Shown here: one piece after another, positions 1-8,257 of the stretch | Numbering within the stretch: the first letter of the stretch is position 1 | Layout: the number at the start of each line of letters is the position of its first letter | Source of the DNA: Bacillota bacterium | GTDB lineage: Bacteria > Bacillota > Clostridia > Peptostreptococcales > Anaerovoracaceae | Direction: 5' to 3' | NCBI GenBank assembly: GCA_016280485.1 | Contig: JAEEGU010000051.1 | Span: forward strand, 124,001-188,000 | Length of the DNA stretch: 64,000 bases | The notes under the pieces: model-generated | The model's database searches: none | What the model was told of the DNA's origin: nothing | Seen by the model: only the letters and a program-made list of their open reading frames with translations | Translations under genes and position numbers: made by a program

Positions 1-2739
1 ATCCGTCACAGAAAACGTATAGATTACCGCGTGAGTTCCGCCAACTGTAGAAGGAACGATTTCGGAAATGACCGGGTTTTCAATGTCAATCTTAAACCCT
101 ATTTCAGCCTGCTCGGATTTGCGGCCTACGTTGTCTTCAGCGACGATTTGACAGGAATCCGTATGATTTTGGGCATTGGGGATCACAAAGGTAAATTCCG
201 TCTGGCCTTCGGCTGCCTCGATCATGTTCCAGGAATCTTCGCCGGAGTCGGAAGCGAAGCGGTAATACAGCGCCTTGATTCCGCTTTCGCCGTCGAACGT
301 GTTTACGGTGATTGTAATGCTGCTCGCCGTCCACTCAGAGGCAGGCTCTTTATGAACCGCGGTAATCACGGGGGCGTTTTGGTCGATGTAGGCTACGACA
401 AAGGGCGCAAAAGCTTCGTTCCCTGCGTCGTCAACGGCCCGGACCCGGTAAGAGCCATTTTCCGTAGCGGTAAAAACGTAATCAGCTCCGTCGGCGACGA
501 CCTGATGTGCCGTCTCCATGGCGTCGATGACCTCCACAGTGGCCACGCCGAAATCGTCTGTAACAGAGATCCGAACCTCATTCGTTGTGGCGTCCCAGGT
601 CTGCTGCGGCGCTACTGCAATCGTAGGAGGATTCCAGTCAATCTGATTGACAGTGGTATCAACGGACGTGCTGTTGCCTGCCTTATCTGTCGCAGTCACG
701 GTCAAAAGGCCATTTTCTGATACCGTTATGGCGTATAAGCCGTTCTCCGTGAGCTCCAGCACTTGCTGCTCACCTTCATTCAGGCTCCAGGCAATCGAGG
801 CAAGCGCCCCGTTGTCCGTGGCGGTGAAGGTATAAGTAATCTCATGAGCGCCGGTATTCGTATTTGGGGTCAAAGAAGAAATCTGGGGTGCGTCTACGTC
901 GATCTGGAAATAGATCTCAGTAACGTCGGAAAGTCTTCCAACATTGTCTTCGGCGATGATCTGGCAGTGGTCCATCAGGCTGCTTTCATTGGGAATCGTA
1001 AAACTAAAAACCGTTTGCCCTTCGTCAGCGTCAAGCTCCACCCAGGAACTATCTGAATCCGAAGCGAATCTGTAGCGAAGTCCCTTGATTCCGCTCTGCA
1101 GATCTTCCGTTGAAACCGTCACGACGATTGCTTCGGCGGTCCATTCCACGTCGGGATCCATTTGCGTATCGGTAATCACCGGGCTCTGCGTATCGATGTG
1201 ATCGACAGTAAAAGGCACACTCGCTTCATTTCCGGCTACGTCAACGGCTCTTACAGAATATTGTCCATTGTGATTCGCCGTATAGCTGTATCGGCCGTCG
1301 GCGTTTTCAATTTTAGTTGCGGTTCCTTGGTCGTCAATAACCTCCACCACATAGATCGCCGAAGCGTCCGTGACGGCAATCTGGACGATATTGCTTTCAG
1401 CGTCCCAGGACTGCTGCGGCAGCACCGTAATCGCAGGTGGATCCCAGTCAATGTTCCCTGCAGTCGTGCTCACCGTTGTTGCATTCCCTGCGGCGTCTGT
1501 GACCTTTACGATCACTTCGCCATTTTCCGTCACGGAAAAGGAATAGTGATTGCTTTCATTTATCGCAAGCTCGTGTTCGCTTCCATCCTGGGCAATCCAA
1601 ACGATAGACGCAATAACACCGTTATCTGTTGCTGTAAAGGAGTATTCGACCTCATGGGTTCCTTCTGATGTGGAAGGGGTTAATTCGGATACCACCGGGG
1701 CCGTATTGTCAATCTTGCTTACGGAGAATTCCGCGGAGCTCATATTGTTCGCTGCGTCAATCGCGTAAACGAAGATTGTGCCGTTTTCCGTAAGAAGAAT
1801 TGCTCTATCCTGAACAGTTACGCCTTCGGAAATAACGTCCGCAGGATCATTCATGCTCTGTTCGGACCAGTAAAGCCGAATCGCTGCTCCCGTAGAAATA
1901 TTATCGTGTACGGTAATTGTGGCAATCTTACTCTGCGCCCAGTCCGTTTCGTTCGAAACTACGATCCGGTCAATTTCGGGTGCGGTAATGTCCGCAGCGA
2001 TTGCGACAATCGCCAGATCGCTCTGCGCTTCGACCGTGAACGACATGTTCGAATTGTTCATCGTCGGGCGTTCCCCGTTGCAGGTCACGGAGACCAGTTG
2101 ACAACCGGCGGAGGCATGAATAGAAACCGTCAGCCGGTCTCCCTTCCGGATCAGAATTTCAGATCCGTTCGTGCAGAACCCTGACGTGGGTTCCTGTCCT
2201 TCAATGGAATAAGTGCCGGAGACGTTTGTGAACGACATCGTTGCCTTGAAGCGCATATAGGAAATCCGGATGTTTCCGAGGTTCAAATCCCCTTCCAGGG
2301 TGATATCCGTAGCGTAGAGTGCGTAATCATCGCCGGCCGACACCGTGAGTTGAAGATCTCCGCCCGGTACTTCTTCAAGTTTGAAAAACCCTTCTCTGTC
2401 CGTGGATCCCTTTTTGATCCTTTCTCCGGTCACAGGATCGAAAAGCGTAACCGAGGCCTCGTTGACAGGCTCTCCATCCTCATTTTTCACGACACCCTGA
2501 ACAGAGTAATACTGAACGGGAGGCTCCACCGGATCCGTGACAATCGGCTCTTCTGGCTCCTCCGTGCCTGTCGGGTCCGGTTCCGTCGGATCACAGGATT
2601 CCGTTGATTTAACCGGTTCGGTGTCGGATGTATTCTTCTCCTGCTGATCACCTGACGCAGATACCACAGTCCAACCCGGGTGAAGAATCATTACGATCAG
2701 CAGCACGACAAGAATTGCCGACATCAATCTATTATTCAT
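1..2739 (-). CDS. Secreted surface protein with Ig-like super-repeats (partial, runs off left edge)
   Basis: The frame stays open from ATG at 2739, behind an AAAGGAG box, to the window edge: 913 codons. Residues 1-28 form a signal peptide. A Pro/Glu/Thr-rich linker follows (about 40-75), then a carboxypeptidase-regulatory-like beta domain (about 78-150). The rest is a chain of Ig-like modules with signatures such as ATDNG, RAVDxAGNEA and AEDNVGR. The modules form a super-repeat of 270-271 residues whose copies begin near residues 354, 624 and 895. The gene is last in a leftward cluster with two membrane proteins and a PP2C-like protein. An adhesin or mating-contact role is inference; any wall anchor lies outside the window. 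Confidence 0.85.
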   Translation of the reverse strand, partial: MNNRLMSAILVVLLIVMILHPGWTVVSASGDQQEKNTSDTEPVKSTESCDPTEPDPTGTEEPEEPIVTDPVEPPVQYYSVQGVVKNEDGEPVNEASVTLFDPVTGERIKKGSTDREGFFKLEEVPGGDLQLTVSAGDDYALYATDITLEGDLNLGNIRISYMRFKATMSFTNVSGTYSIEGQEPTSGFCTNGSEILIRKGDRLTVSIHASAGCQLVSVTCNGERPTMNNSNMSFTVEAQSDLAIVAIAADITAPEIDRIVVSNETDWAQSKIATITVHDNISTGAAIRLYWSEQSMNDPADVISEGVTVQDRAILLTENGTIFVYAIDAANNMSSAEFSVSKIDNTAPVVSELTPSTSEGTHEVEYSFTATDNGVIASIVWIAQDGSEHELAINESNHYSFSVTENGEVIVKVTDAAGNATTVSTTAGNIDWDPPAITVLPQQSWDAESNIVQIAVTDASAIYVVEVIDDQGTATKIENADGRYSYTANHNGQYSVRAVDVAGNEASVPFTVDHIDTQSPVITDTQMDPDVEWTAEAIVVTVSTEDLQSGIKGLRYRFASDSDSSWVELDADEGQTVFSFTIPNESSLMDHCQIIAEDNVGRLSDVTEIYFQIDVDAPQISSLTPNTNTGAHEITYTFTATDNGALASIAWSLNEGEQQVLELTENGLYAITVSENGLLTVTATDKAGNSTSVDTTVNQIDWNPPTIAVAPQQTWDATTNEVRISVTDDFGVATVEVIDAMETAHQVVADGADYVFTATENGSYRVRAVDDAGNEAFAPFVVAYIDQNAPVITAVHKEPASEWTASSITITVNTFDGESGIKALYYRFASDSGEDSWNMIEAAEGQTEFTFVIPNAQNHTDSCQIVAEDNVGRKSEQAEIGFKIDIENPVISEIVPSTVGGTHAVIYTFSVTD

Positions 2740-2773
2740 AGGCTTTAACTCCTTTCTCGCTTGGTCTGGACGC

Positions 2774-3205
2774 TTATATCCTGATTGGGCCGTCTAAAGC
2801 GCCGCATTTGGCGAACTGAATATTGCATCCCTCACGCTGGAAAGCGTCGATCGCTATAGGGAGGTTTGTTCGGATGATTTCCCTCTGGGCAGCGGTAAGT
2901 GATAACTCCATTTGAACGGCTGGCCACTGATTTTTTAACTCCTCGCCTGTTTTAATCTCCTGAAACACCGGCATTTCCGTAACGACGAGCTGCTGGTATT
3001 TCGTTTCAGCGGTTTTCGTGTACTGCTTGATGATGGGTGCAGCCTGGCTTTTCGTGTTGCCGGCGCGAAGGATTTCTTTCGATTCCTCCGTCTTTAGTTC
3101 TCTCCTCGCGTTTTTTATATCGACAGAAAATCCAAAAATCAAGGCGAGAAGAATAAAAATCCCTGCCAGGAAAAATAGCCCGGCAATCAAAAAATCCAGA
3201 GACAT
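2774..3205 (-). CDS. Small membrane protein, unknown function
   Basis: 143 residues. A single strong membrane segment occupies about residues 5-27. A charged, Lys/Glu-rich stretch and a soluble tail with two cysteines (CNIQFAKC) follow. The start ATG overlaps the stop of the upstream gene by one base (TAATG), and a GGAGG box lies inside that gene, so the two are translationally coupled. It sits between a TPR-like membrane protein and the Ig-repeat surface protein, which suggests a shared envelope role. I do not recognise a family. Confidence 0.75.
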   Translation of the reverse strand: MSLDFLIAGLFFLAGIFILLALIFGFSVDIKNARRELKTEESKEILRAGNTKSQAAPIIKQYTKTAETKYQQLVVTEMPVFQEIKTGEELKNQWPAVQMELSLTAAQREIIRTNLPIAIDAFQREGCNIQFAKCGALDGPIRI

Positions 3206-4119
3206 TATTCTTCACCTCCGAGCGCGAAAACAATAGCAGCACGATATTTTTCTTTATTTTCGAGCGTTTGTGTTTTCACGTAGACTGAATCCGGACGTGA
3301 TACGTTCGTGCTCTCCGCCAGCTCGTAGGCCCTATCCAGGATGCTCAGGATTGATTGGGATTTATCCGGGGCTGCCTTCGCAAGCTGCTGCCGCTGGTCA
3401 AAGATGAAATTGCAAAGCGCCGCGGCAAACATCAGCTTATCATGATCCGTCGCTCCAGACAGAGAATTCAGCACGTTATCCGCCGCCTGCAGAATCTCTT
3501 GTATGTCAGCCTGCGTGAGCTCTTTGGTTTCTGCGCTGGAAAAAATGAAGTCCTTGTAGTAGCGGCAAATCAGATGATAACAGGAGGCCAGCATCGCCTT
3601 ATTCTGGTCGTCCGGAGGATTTTGGGTGCAGGCTTGAAAATACGAGGCGGCTTTCGTGACTCTTGTGCTCATGCCGGCCGCTTCTCCGTTTTCCGTGTAG
3701 AGGACGAAATACATCCGTCCTGCCAGATACGTCAGCTCTCCGCTCCCCTTTTCCTGGCCAAGGTTTTTCGCGCCATTATACAGAGCAGTAAACTCCGCGC
3801 TTTGCGCCAGGTCAAAGTTGCCTTCGCTCTCATAAGCCTCCAGTAAACGGATATATGCCGCCGGCCGTTGCGGACAGAGCCGGATCGCTTCCTTGAAGCG
3901 GTCTACCCGCTCCTGGTATGGGGTGCTGTCGGTGGTCCCTACCAGGACGGCGTAGCGGTTGTTTATCTGGGTGTTTTTATAGAACAGCACGCCGACGGCT
4001 CCCGCAATGCAAAGGGCCGCAGCGAACAGCAGTGTGTAATAAAACCGGACTTGTCTTCGCCTCTTGCGCAAATAAGTCAGTCTGGTCTGCTCCGCCACGG
4101 CATTTTTCGTGTCTGTCAA
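3205..4119 (-). CDS. Membrane-anchored helical-repeat (TPR-like) protein
   Basis: 304 residues starting at TTG, which overlaps the stop of the upstream PP2C-like gene. A basic N-terminus (RKRRRQ) precedes one membrane helix at about residues 26-50. The rest is alpha-helical, with repeated patterns such as RFKEAIRLCPQRPAAYIRLLEAY that resemble TPR units. The topology suggests an N-in anchor with helical repeats outside or peripheral. Neighbours and start/stop overlaps place it in one operon with the PP2C-like protein and the small membrane protein. TPR assignment is by pattern only; no catalytic motif is seen. Confidence 0.75.
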   Translation of the reverse strand: MTDTKNAVAEQTRLTYLRKRRRQVRFYYTLLFAAALCIAGAVGVLFYKNTQINNRYAVLVGTTDSTPYQERVDRFKEAIRLCPQRPAAYIRLLEAYESEGNFDLAQSAEFTALYNGAKNLGQEKGSGELTYLAGRMYFVLYTENGEAAGMSTRVTKAASYFQACTQNPPDDQNKAMLASCYHLICRYYKDFIFSSAETKELTQADIQEILQAADNVLNSLSGATDHDKLMFAAALCNFIFDQRQQLAKAAPDKSQSILSILDRAYELAESTNVSRPDSVYVKTQTLENKEKYRAAIVFALGGEE

Positions 4120-4850
4120 TCAGCGTCCCCTCCGATCTGAGCGAGGAGCACCGCGTCACCACAGCTAATTCCTCTTTTTTGCTCGATTAAATCAATCGCG
4201 GAAAACGGAGCGATCAGGCTGTCCGACGTGTCCCGGATCAGCGTAATCACGTCGTCCTTAAAACGCAAAAATCCGTCACTCAACAGGTACACGGAGGACC
4301 CCGGTTTTAACATGACGGAGCTTGCCCGTATCCGGGGCGTTTCGGATACGCCAAGCGCGGATACGATAATCTCCCGGTCGCTGGCATAGATACTCTTTTC
4401 CCCGTCGTCGCCGGATTCTTCGCAGTTGCCCAGGACATTTCCTTTGTAGACCTCAGAGCCGACTTTAATCAGGCTCAGTGCGGCGCCGGCAGAGATAATA
4501 GACAGTTTCTTATCCGGGGAGATCAAGACTAATACGGACGATACGATGATCGGCGCCCCTACGCCGTCCTCAACCGCAAGGATCCTACGATTCGTTTCCC
4601 GCAGCAGCTTAGCAACTGCTTGTTTCCAATCGGCGATCGTCACCCGTGCAAGTTCGTCGCTGCCGAATAGTTCGCTGAACCCTGATATCAAGCTGTTTGC
4701 AGCGCGAGGTCCGAGACCCGCCGGGCCGTTTCCGCTGGCCAGCGCCATTACTGAGTATTCCTGGCCGTCCAAATCCAAGCTGCAGGTATAGATCGCCGTT
4801 CCTTCCGATACATTTTTCTGGCTACCGGCACTACGAAATGTGACGCCCAT
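4116..4850 (-). CDS. PP2C-like protein, probably degenerate phosphatase
   Basis: 244 residues; start ATG behind AAAGGAG. The overall pattern follows PPM/PP2C serine-threonine phosphatases: an early ALASGNGPAGLG where active enzymes have a metal-binding DGxGG motif, a mid-protein AGAALSLI segment, a LLSDGF motif near residue 195 that matches the family LxSDG, and a late CGDAVLL where DN-type motifs normally sit. The first metal-binding Asp is replaced, so catalysis may be lost or altered. In an operon with a TPR-like membrane protein it could sense or scaffold rather than dephosphorylate. Family assignment moderate; loss of activity is inference. Confidence 0.6.
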   Translation of the reverse strand: MGVTFRSAGSQKNVSEGTAIYTCSLDLDGQEYSVMALASGNGPAGLGPRAANSLISGFSELFGSDELARVTIADWKQAVAKLLRETNRRILAVEDGVGAPIIVSSVLVLISPDKKLSIISAGAALSLIKVGSEVYKGNVLGNCEESGDDGEKSIYASDREIIVSALGVSETPRIRASSVMLKPGSSVYLLSDGFLRFKDDVITLIRDTSDSLIAPFSAIDLIEQKRGISCGDAVLLAQIGGDAD

Positions 4851-4872
4851 AGTCTACTCCTTTCGGCGATCG

Positions 4873-5679
4873 CTAAATTATATCATCATCTTCCGTTAAT
4901 TCAGGGAAGACATTTTCTTCTGGCATTTGGAATTTCTCCGTCCCATCGAAGATTACGGCGCTGGGCTGCGCAAAAAAGCTTGGCGCAGACTGCACCATGC
5001 TGAAATGATGCTCCTTTTTGGGGGGCTGCTGGGCTTCTTCCTTACTGGCTGCTTTTTCCGTGGCCGGCATCGCCGCATTCCCTGCCAGGACGAGTTTGCC
5101 GGTTTTCTTTTCCGGCAGTTTCGGTTTTGTGATTCCGTAGAATTTCTTTGACCGGTTCACGATTTCCGGGAAAACCTCTTTGAATCTCGTGTACTGGGCC
5201 GGAACGAAGCCGAAACCGCCCAAATCGCTGGGGATTATCCCCTGCTTATAGTCCTCATAGGAGATAAGCTGCGCATTCCGCACCTCTTCTTCCTGCATGA
5301 CGATTTCCTGGATATCAATTTTGTCGACAAAGGCAACGTAAGTATCGCGCAGGACACAGTCCTTCCGCTCCTGCCGCAGCAGGTGTATCTGCTCCGGCCG
5401 CAGCACAAGCCCGGTCTCCTCGTTCAGTTCCCGGATCATGCCCTGGATGCTGGTCTCTCCGTGGATGATTGACCCAGTCGTACACTCCCACCAGCCGGCA
5501 TGATGTTTCCCTTCCGCACGCTGAAGAATCAGGATATTGTCCCGATCTGCGACCATGCATTCTACGACGATGTGGTAAAGCCCCGCCGGAATGTTCCACT
5601 TTGCGTCCTTACGCTTAACCGTCATTCCGGTGGCTCTGCGGTTTCTATCATAAAGGTCCCATAATTCTTCGCTGTCCAA
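4873..5679 (-). CDS. Nudix hydrolase with long C-terminal extension
   Basis: 268 residues, TTG start behind AGGAGG (13 bases upstream). The Nudix box is complete: G at the start of GSIIHGE, then RELNEETGL, fitting GX5EX7REUXEEXGU at about residues 67-89. The N-terminus (ELWDLYDRNRRATG) resembles the IPP-isomerase/Nudix subfamily. The hydrolase domain ends near residue 165. A tail of about 100 residues, low-complexity, acidic at the end (ELTEDDDII), has no match I know. Substrate cannot be told; nucleoside diphosphate derivatives are usual. It is first after an element-type promoter and a GC-rich leader hairpin. Confidence 0.85.
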   Translation of the reverse strand: MDSEELWDLYDRNRRATGMTVKRKDAKWNIPAGLYHIVVECMVADRDNILILQRAEGKHHAGWWECTTGSIIHGETSIQGMIRELNEETGLVLRPEQIHLLRQERKDCVLRDTYVAFVDKIDIQEIVMQEEEVRNAQLISYEDYKQGIIPSDLGGFGFVPAQYTRFKEVFPEIVNRSKKFYGITKPKLPEKKTGKLVLAGNAAMPATEKAASKEEAQQPPKKEHHFSMVQSAPSFFAQPSAVIFDGTEKFQMPEENVFPELTEDDDII

Positions 5680-5734
5680 ATCGTTTCCTCCTGTCTTGAA
5701 TACCGGATGTACGGTTTGTGTTGATTTAGAAAAT

Positions 5735-5758
5735 GGGGCGAGCCCGGAGGCCCGCCCC
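5735..5758 (-). promoter_or_regulatory. GC-rich leader hairpin, possible attenuator of the Nudix gene
   Basis: A 10-bp stem (one G-U pair) with a 4-base loop lies between the promoter at 5818-5846 and the Nudix start. It is followed on the transcript by ATTTTC, a weak U-tract. It stands out against an AT-rich leader and could terminate or pause transcription. No competing fold was identified. Confidence 0.4.
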
Positions 5759-5817
5759 GTTGTCAGGGTTTTAACTTTGTGGAAACACTGAAAAAACTGT
5801 AATCTATTGCCGTGGTT

Positions 5818-5846
5818 ATTATATAATGATTATTTTATTTTGTCAA
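5818..5846 (-). promoter_or_regulatory. Sigma-70-type promoter (element family)
   Basis: Leftward TTGACA (5846-5841), 17-base spacer, TATAAT (5823-5818). It faces the Nudix gene, with a leader of about 130 bases. Confidence 0.8.
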
Positions 5847-5871
5847 CTTTGCACAGAACATTTTTGCACGC

Positions 5872-5909
5872 AAAAAGGCGGCTGGGATTGTTTCCCAACC
5901 ACCTTTTTC
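5872..5909 (-). terminator. Rho-independent terminator after the DUF4238 gene
   Basis: A long stem with AAAAAGG and CCTTTTT ends and a short loop. The U-tract on the leftward transcript follows the DUF4238 stop. It also insulates the Nudix promoter. Confidence 0.8.
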
Positions 5910-5949
5910 CTTGTGCGGTTTTTTCTTTACTTAGCAAAATCGGATCTGC

Positions 5950-6870
5950 CTATGCTAACGAATCGCTCGAACGAGAATCACGGCATATTGATGTTGCCTC
6001 GTCTTCTTTCTTGTCTCTTCTCGCCTGCTCGATTATTGTTCGATCCTCTTCTGTAAGAGTATTTTGGGAGAAAATCCAGGATCGTGCGTTGTATGCTGTA
6101 GTCCGTTTTACGAAATCCAAGTCTTCTGTTTTGAGTGGAAACAATCGATTTCTTTCGTGTTGCTTCGCTGCCTCTCCCCCGAGTAGAACAAGGACCAGTT
6201 TTGGCGATAGCGGCATTACTACTTCGTCATATTCCGTTATCTCGTTCAAATTATCTCTATGGGAAGTATAGCAATAAACAGGGTTGTCCGAAGTGAAAAT
6301 CGTGCCTCCTTCATCTACGCCCAGAGCCATTGACATATTCAGCAAAGGCTTTAGAAAAAAGTTAAAAGCTGTCTTATCCTCTGGTTTAATTTCATCAAAA
6401 AACGGAAGGCATTGGGATATTGCAAATGCTTGGATCTTATTTGGGCTTAGTTGACTTTCAAAAAATTCTTTCGTAACGTCGACCGATGCTTGAATAACGC
6501 TCGGACTGCGTATTATTTGAACAGCAATGTACGTTTTCCAGAACACTTTTTCTTCCGTTGTGAAGAAACATTTCGTCTTATAGTTTTCCCTATGGAATGC
6601 TTTTTTCTCTAATGCACTGAGATTTGTCGCAAACATACCCTCAAGACCGCCAAGGATCTTTTCGATCCAATTTGGAGCAATCAAATTGTCGTTATCGTCT
6701 CTGACTTCATAAAGGAAATTTACACGGCAGACAGATTCAATCGGAACTAATTTGCCGCTGTCCATGGGATCAAGGGAATAGCTCCAGATCCTTTTGGGGT
6801 CGGGCGAAAAGCCGCGAAGGTATGTCCTCGGAACATAGTGTTGCTTTTTTGTGATTTGCTTCTCACACAC
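5950..6870 (-). CDS. DUF4238 family protein
   Basis: 306 residues from a GTG start with an upstream GGAGG. The N-terminal motif KQHYVPRTYLRGFS is the hallmark of DUF4238, followed by a SYSLDP-type segment and a later VMPLSPKLVLVL segment typical of the family. Function of the family is unknown; members often sit beside restriction or other defence genes. Here it lies just downstream of hsdS in the same direction with about 80 bases between, so it may be co-transcribed with the type I system. A defence role is inference from position. Confidence 0.75.
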   Translation of the reverse strand: MCEKQITKKQHYVPRTYLRGFSPDPKRIWSYSLDPMDSGKLVPIESVCRVNFLYEVRDDNDNLIAPNWIEKILGGLEGMFATNLSALEKKAFHRENYKTKCFFTTEEKVFWKTYIAVQIIRSPSVIQASVDVTKEFFESQLSPNKIQAFAISQCLPFFDEIKPEDKTAFNFFLKPLLNMSMALGVDEGGTIFTSDNPVYCYTSHRDNLNEITEYDEVVMPLSPKLVLVLLGGEAAKQHERNRLFPLKTEDLDFVKRTTAYNARSWIFSQNTLTEEDRTIIEQARRDKKEDEATSICRDSRSSDSLA

Positions 6871-6949
6871 GTTAACGACACACCTCCGATTATTTTAGCT
6901 TTATGCCCTATCTTTGAACCACGTTTTTTATGAATTACGCACCTTTGTA

Positions 6950-8257
6950 TTACGCCTCTTTATTTTGCGGTGTTACTTTTACTTGCCCATTCATCAGCAT
7001 TGGGAGCAAGAAATCGCGAAGAGAAGCAAGCTGCTGATTCTCAAGTATGATCTCGCTCTTCTTTCTCTCAATTCCCAGAATCCTTTCGCCAAATGCTTTT
7101 AGTACTTCAGTTGACGGAATTTCAACCAGATAATCCTCGACACCATTAAACGATAATCCCAGAATGTTCGTTCCATTGGTAAATCCAGAGATGTACTTAT
7201 GATAGTAGTCCGAGTTAAACAAGAACAGCAGATAGTATTTCATATTCTCTACGCTTGTTCTAATAACGTTAACATGATGTGAGAAAACAACATCTCCAGC
7301 GAAGATATCTGGAACAAGCATAGCTCGTCCAATGATATCCGTTTCAAATTTGATAGCCGTCTGTTGTGTATTACACATAATCAATTCAAACGGTTTCAAA
7401 ACCTTATTCTTCGGATAATCACCAAGAAAATGCTTCAAGCCATCTGCTTTGTAACTTCCGCCACCCGGCATAAATGTTGCCAAGTTCAGCATCGGAACTC
7501 CATTTCCCGTCATAATATTCGGGGTACTATACGAAATTCCGCGTTCTGTGGTAATCATATCACCAATTCTACCAACTTCCCACCCCGCAGGAATCTCTCT
7601 TTTCAGCTCCTCATTCCAGACCATCTTCCCACCAGAAGATTTGTACGGCTTGCCGTTCTCAACAGGAAAATCGAACTGGACAAACCAGTAGTCATAGAGC
7701 AGTTTTGCCATGGCTTCGAGATTAGAGCAGATTGTGTTGTTGTTTTCGATTTTCTCTTCAATACCAGACAAGATTCCTTCCACAACATCTTGTACACTCT
7801 TGTCAGGCAATAATACCGATATAGATTTAAGAACATCTGAATTCATAGATGGCATCGTAGAGCCAACCGCACCATTTATGAGTTGTTTCTTAACGCTATC
7901 CAGTTTTAGGTAATGAGATACATATCTCGGATTTACATCAGAATTCTGTATTCTCACACGAATGCAATCAGAACCTTGCATCCATCCATCATATCTTTTA
8001 TCTATAAACGCATGCCTATCTATAGACCCTTTTCGGCCAAAAACAATATCATTCTCGCATAATTTGTGTTCAGATAAGCGCGATACAGTTTCTTCTGAAA
8101 CCATATCTATATCATCCGCTAATATATTTCCATACCCAATGTTTCTAACATTTATAACCGGAACGCCCTCACTAACATATTCGTCAGCATGTAGTTGCGT
8201 TCCAAAAGGGCCCGTCTTTAAATCTGCAATACTACCAAGCAATACTTCTTTACTCAC
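6950..8257 (-). CDS. hsdS: Type I restriction-modification specificity subunit HsdS
   Basis: 435 residues, GTG start overlapping the hsdM stop by 8 bases. It determines the DNA target of the HsdRMS complex. Two target-recognition domains are visible, each starting from a short conserved motif: KTGPFGTQLHADEY near residue 15 and the equivalent after IPAGWEVGRIGDMI near residue 225. The central conserved region with YDYWFVQFDFP and the second conserved helix near the C-terminus (LASLRDFLLPMLMNGQV) are both intact, so the subunit looks complete. The recognition sequence cannot be read from the protein. Confidence 0.93.
   Translation of the reverse strand: MSKEVLLGSIADLKTGPFGTQLHADEYVSEGVPVINVRNIGYGNILADDIDMVSEETVSRLSEHKLCENDIVFGRKGSIDRHAFIDKRYDGWMQGSDCIRVRIQNSDVNPRYVSHYLKLDSVKKQLINGAVGSTMPSMNSDVLKSISVLLPDKSVQDVVEGILSGIEEKIENNNTICSNLEAMAKLLYDYWFVQFDFPVENGKPYKSSGGKMVWNEELKREIPAGWEVGRIGDMITTERGISYSTPNIMTGNGVPMLNLATFMPGGGSYKADGLKHFLGDYPKNKVLKPFELIMCNTQQTAIKFETDIIGRAMLVPDIFAGDVVFSHHVNVIRTSVENMKYYLLFLFNSDYYHKYISGFTNGTNILGLSFNGVEDYLVEIPSTEVLKAFGERILGIERKKSEIILENQQLASLRDFLLPMLMNGQVKVTPQNKEA

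Noticed and set aside
31..1668. Open frames on the upper strand across the left end
   Set aside because: They are antisense shadows of the Ig-repeat protein, which has a signal peptide, ribosome-binding site and clear domain repeats.
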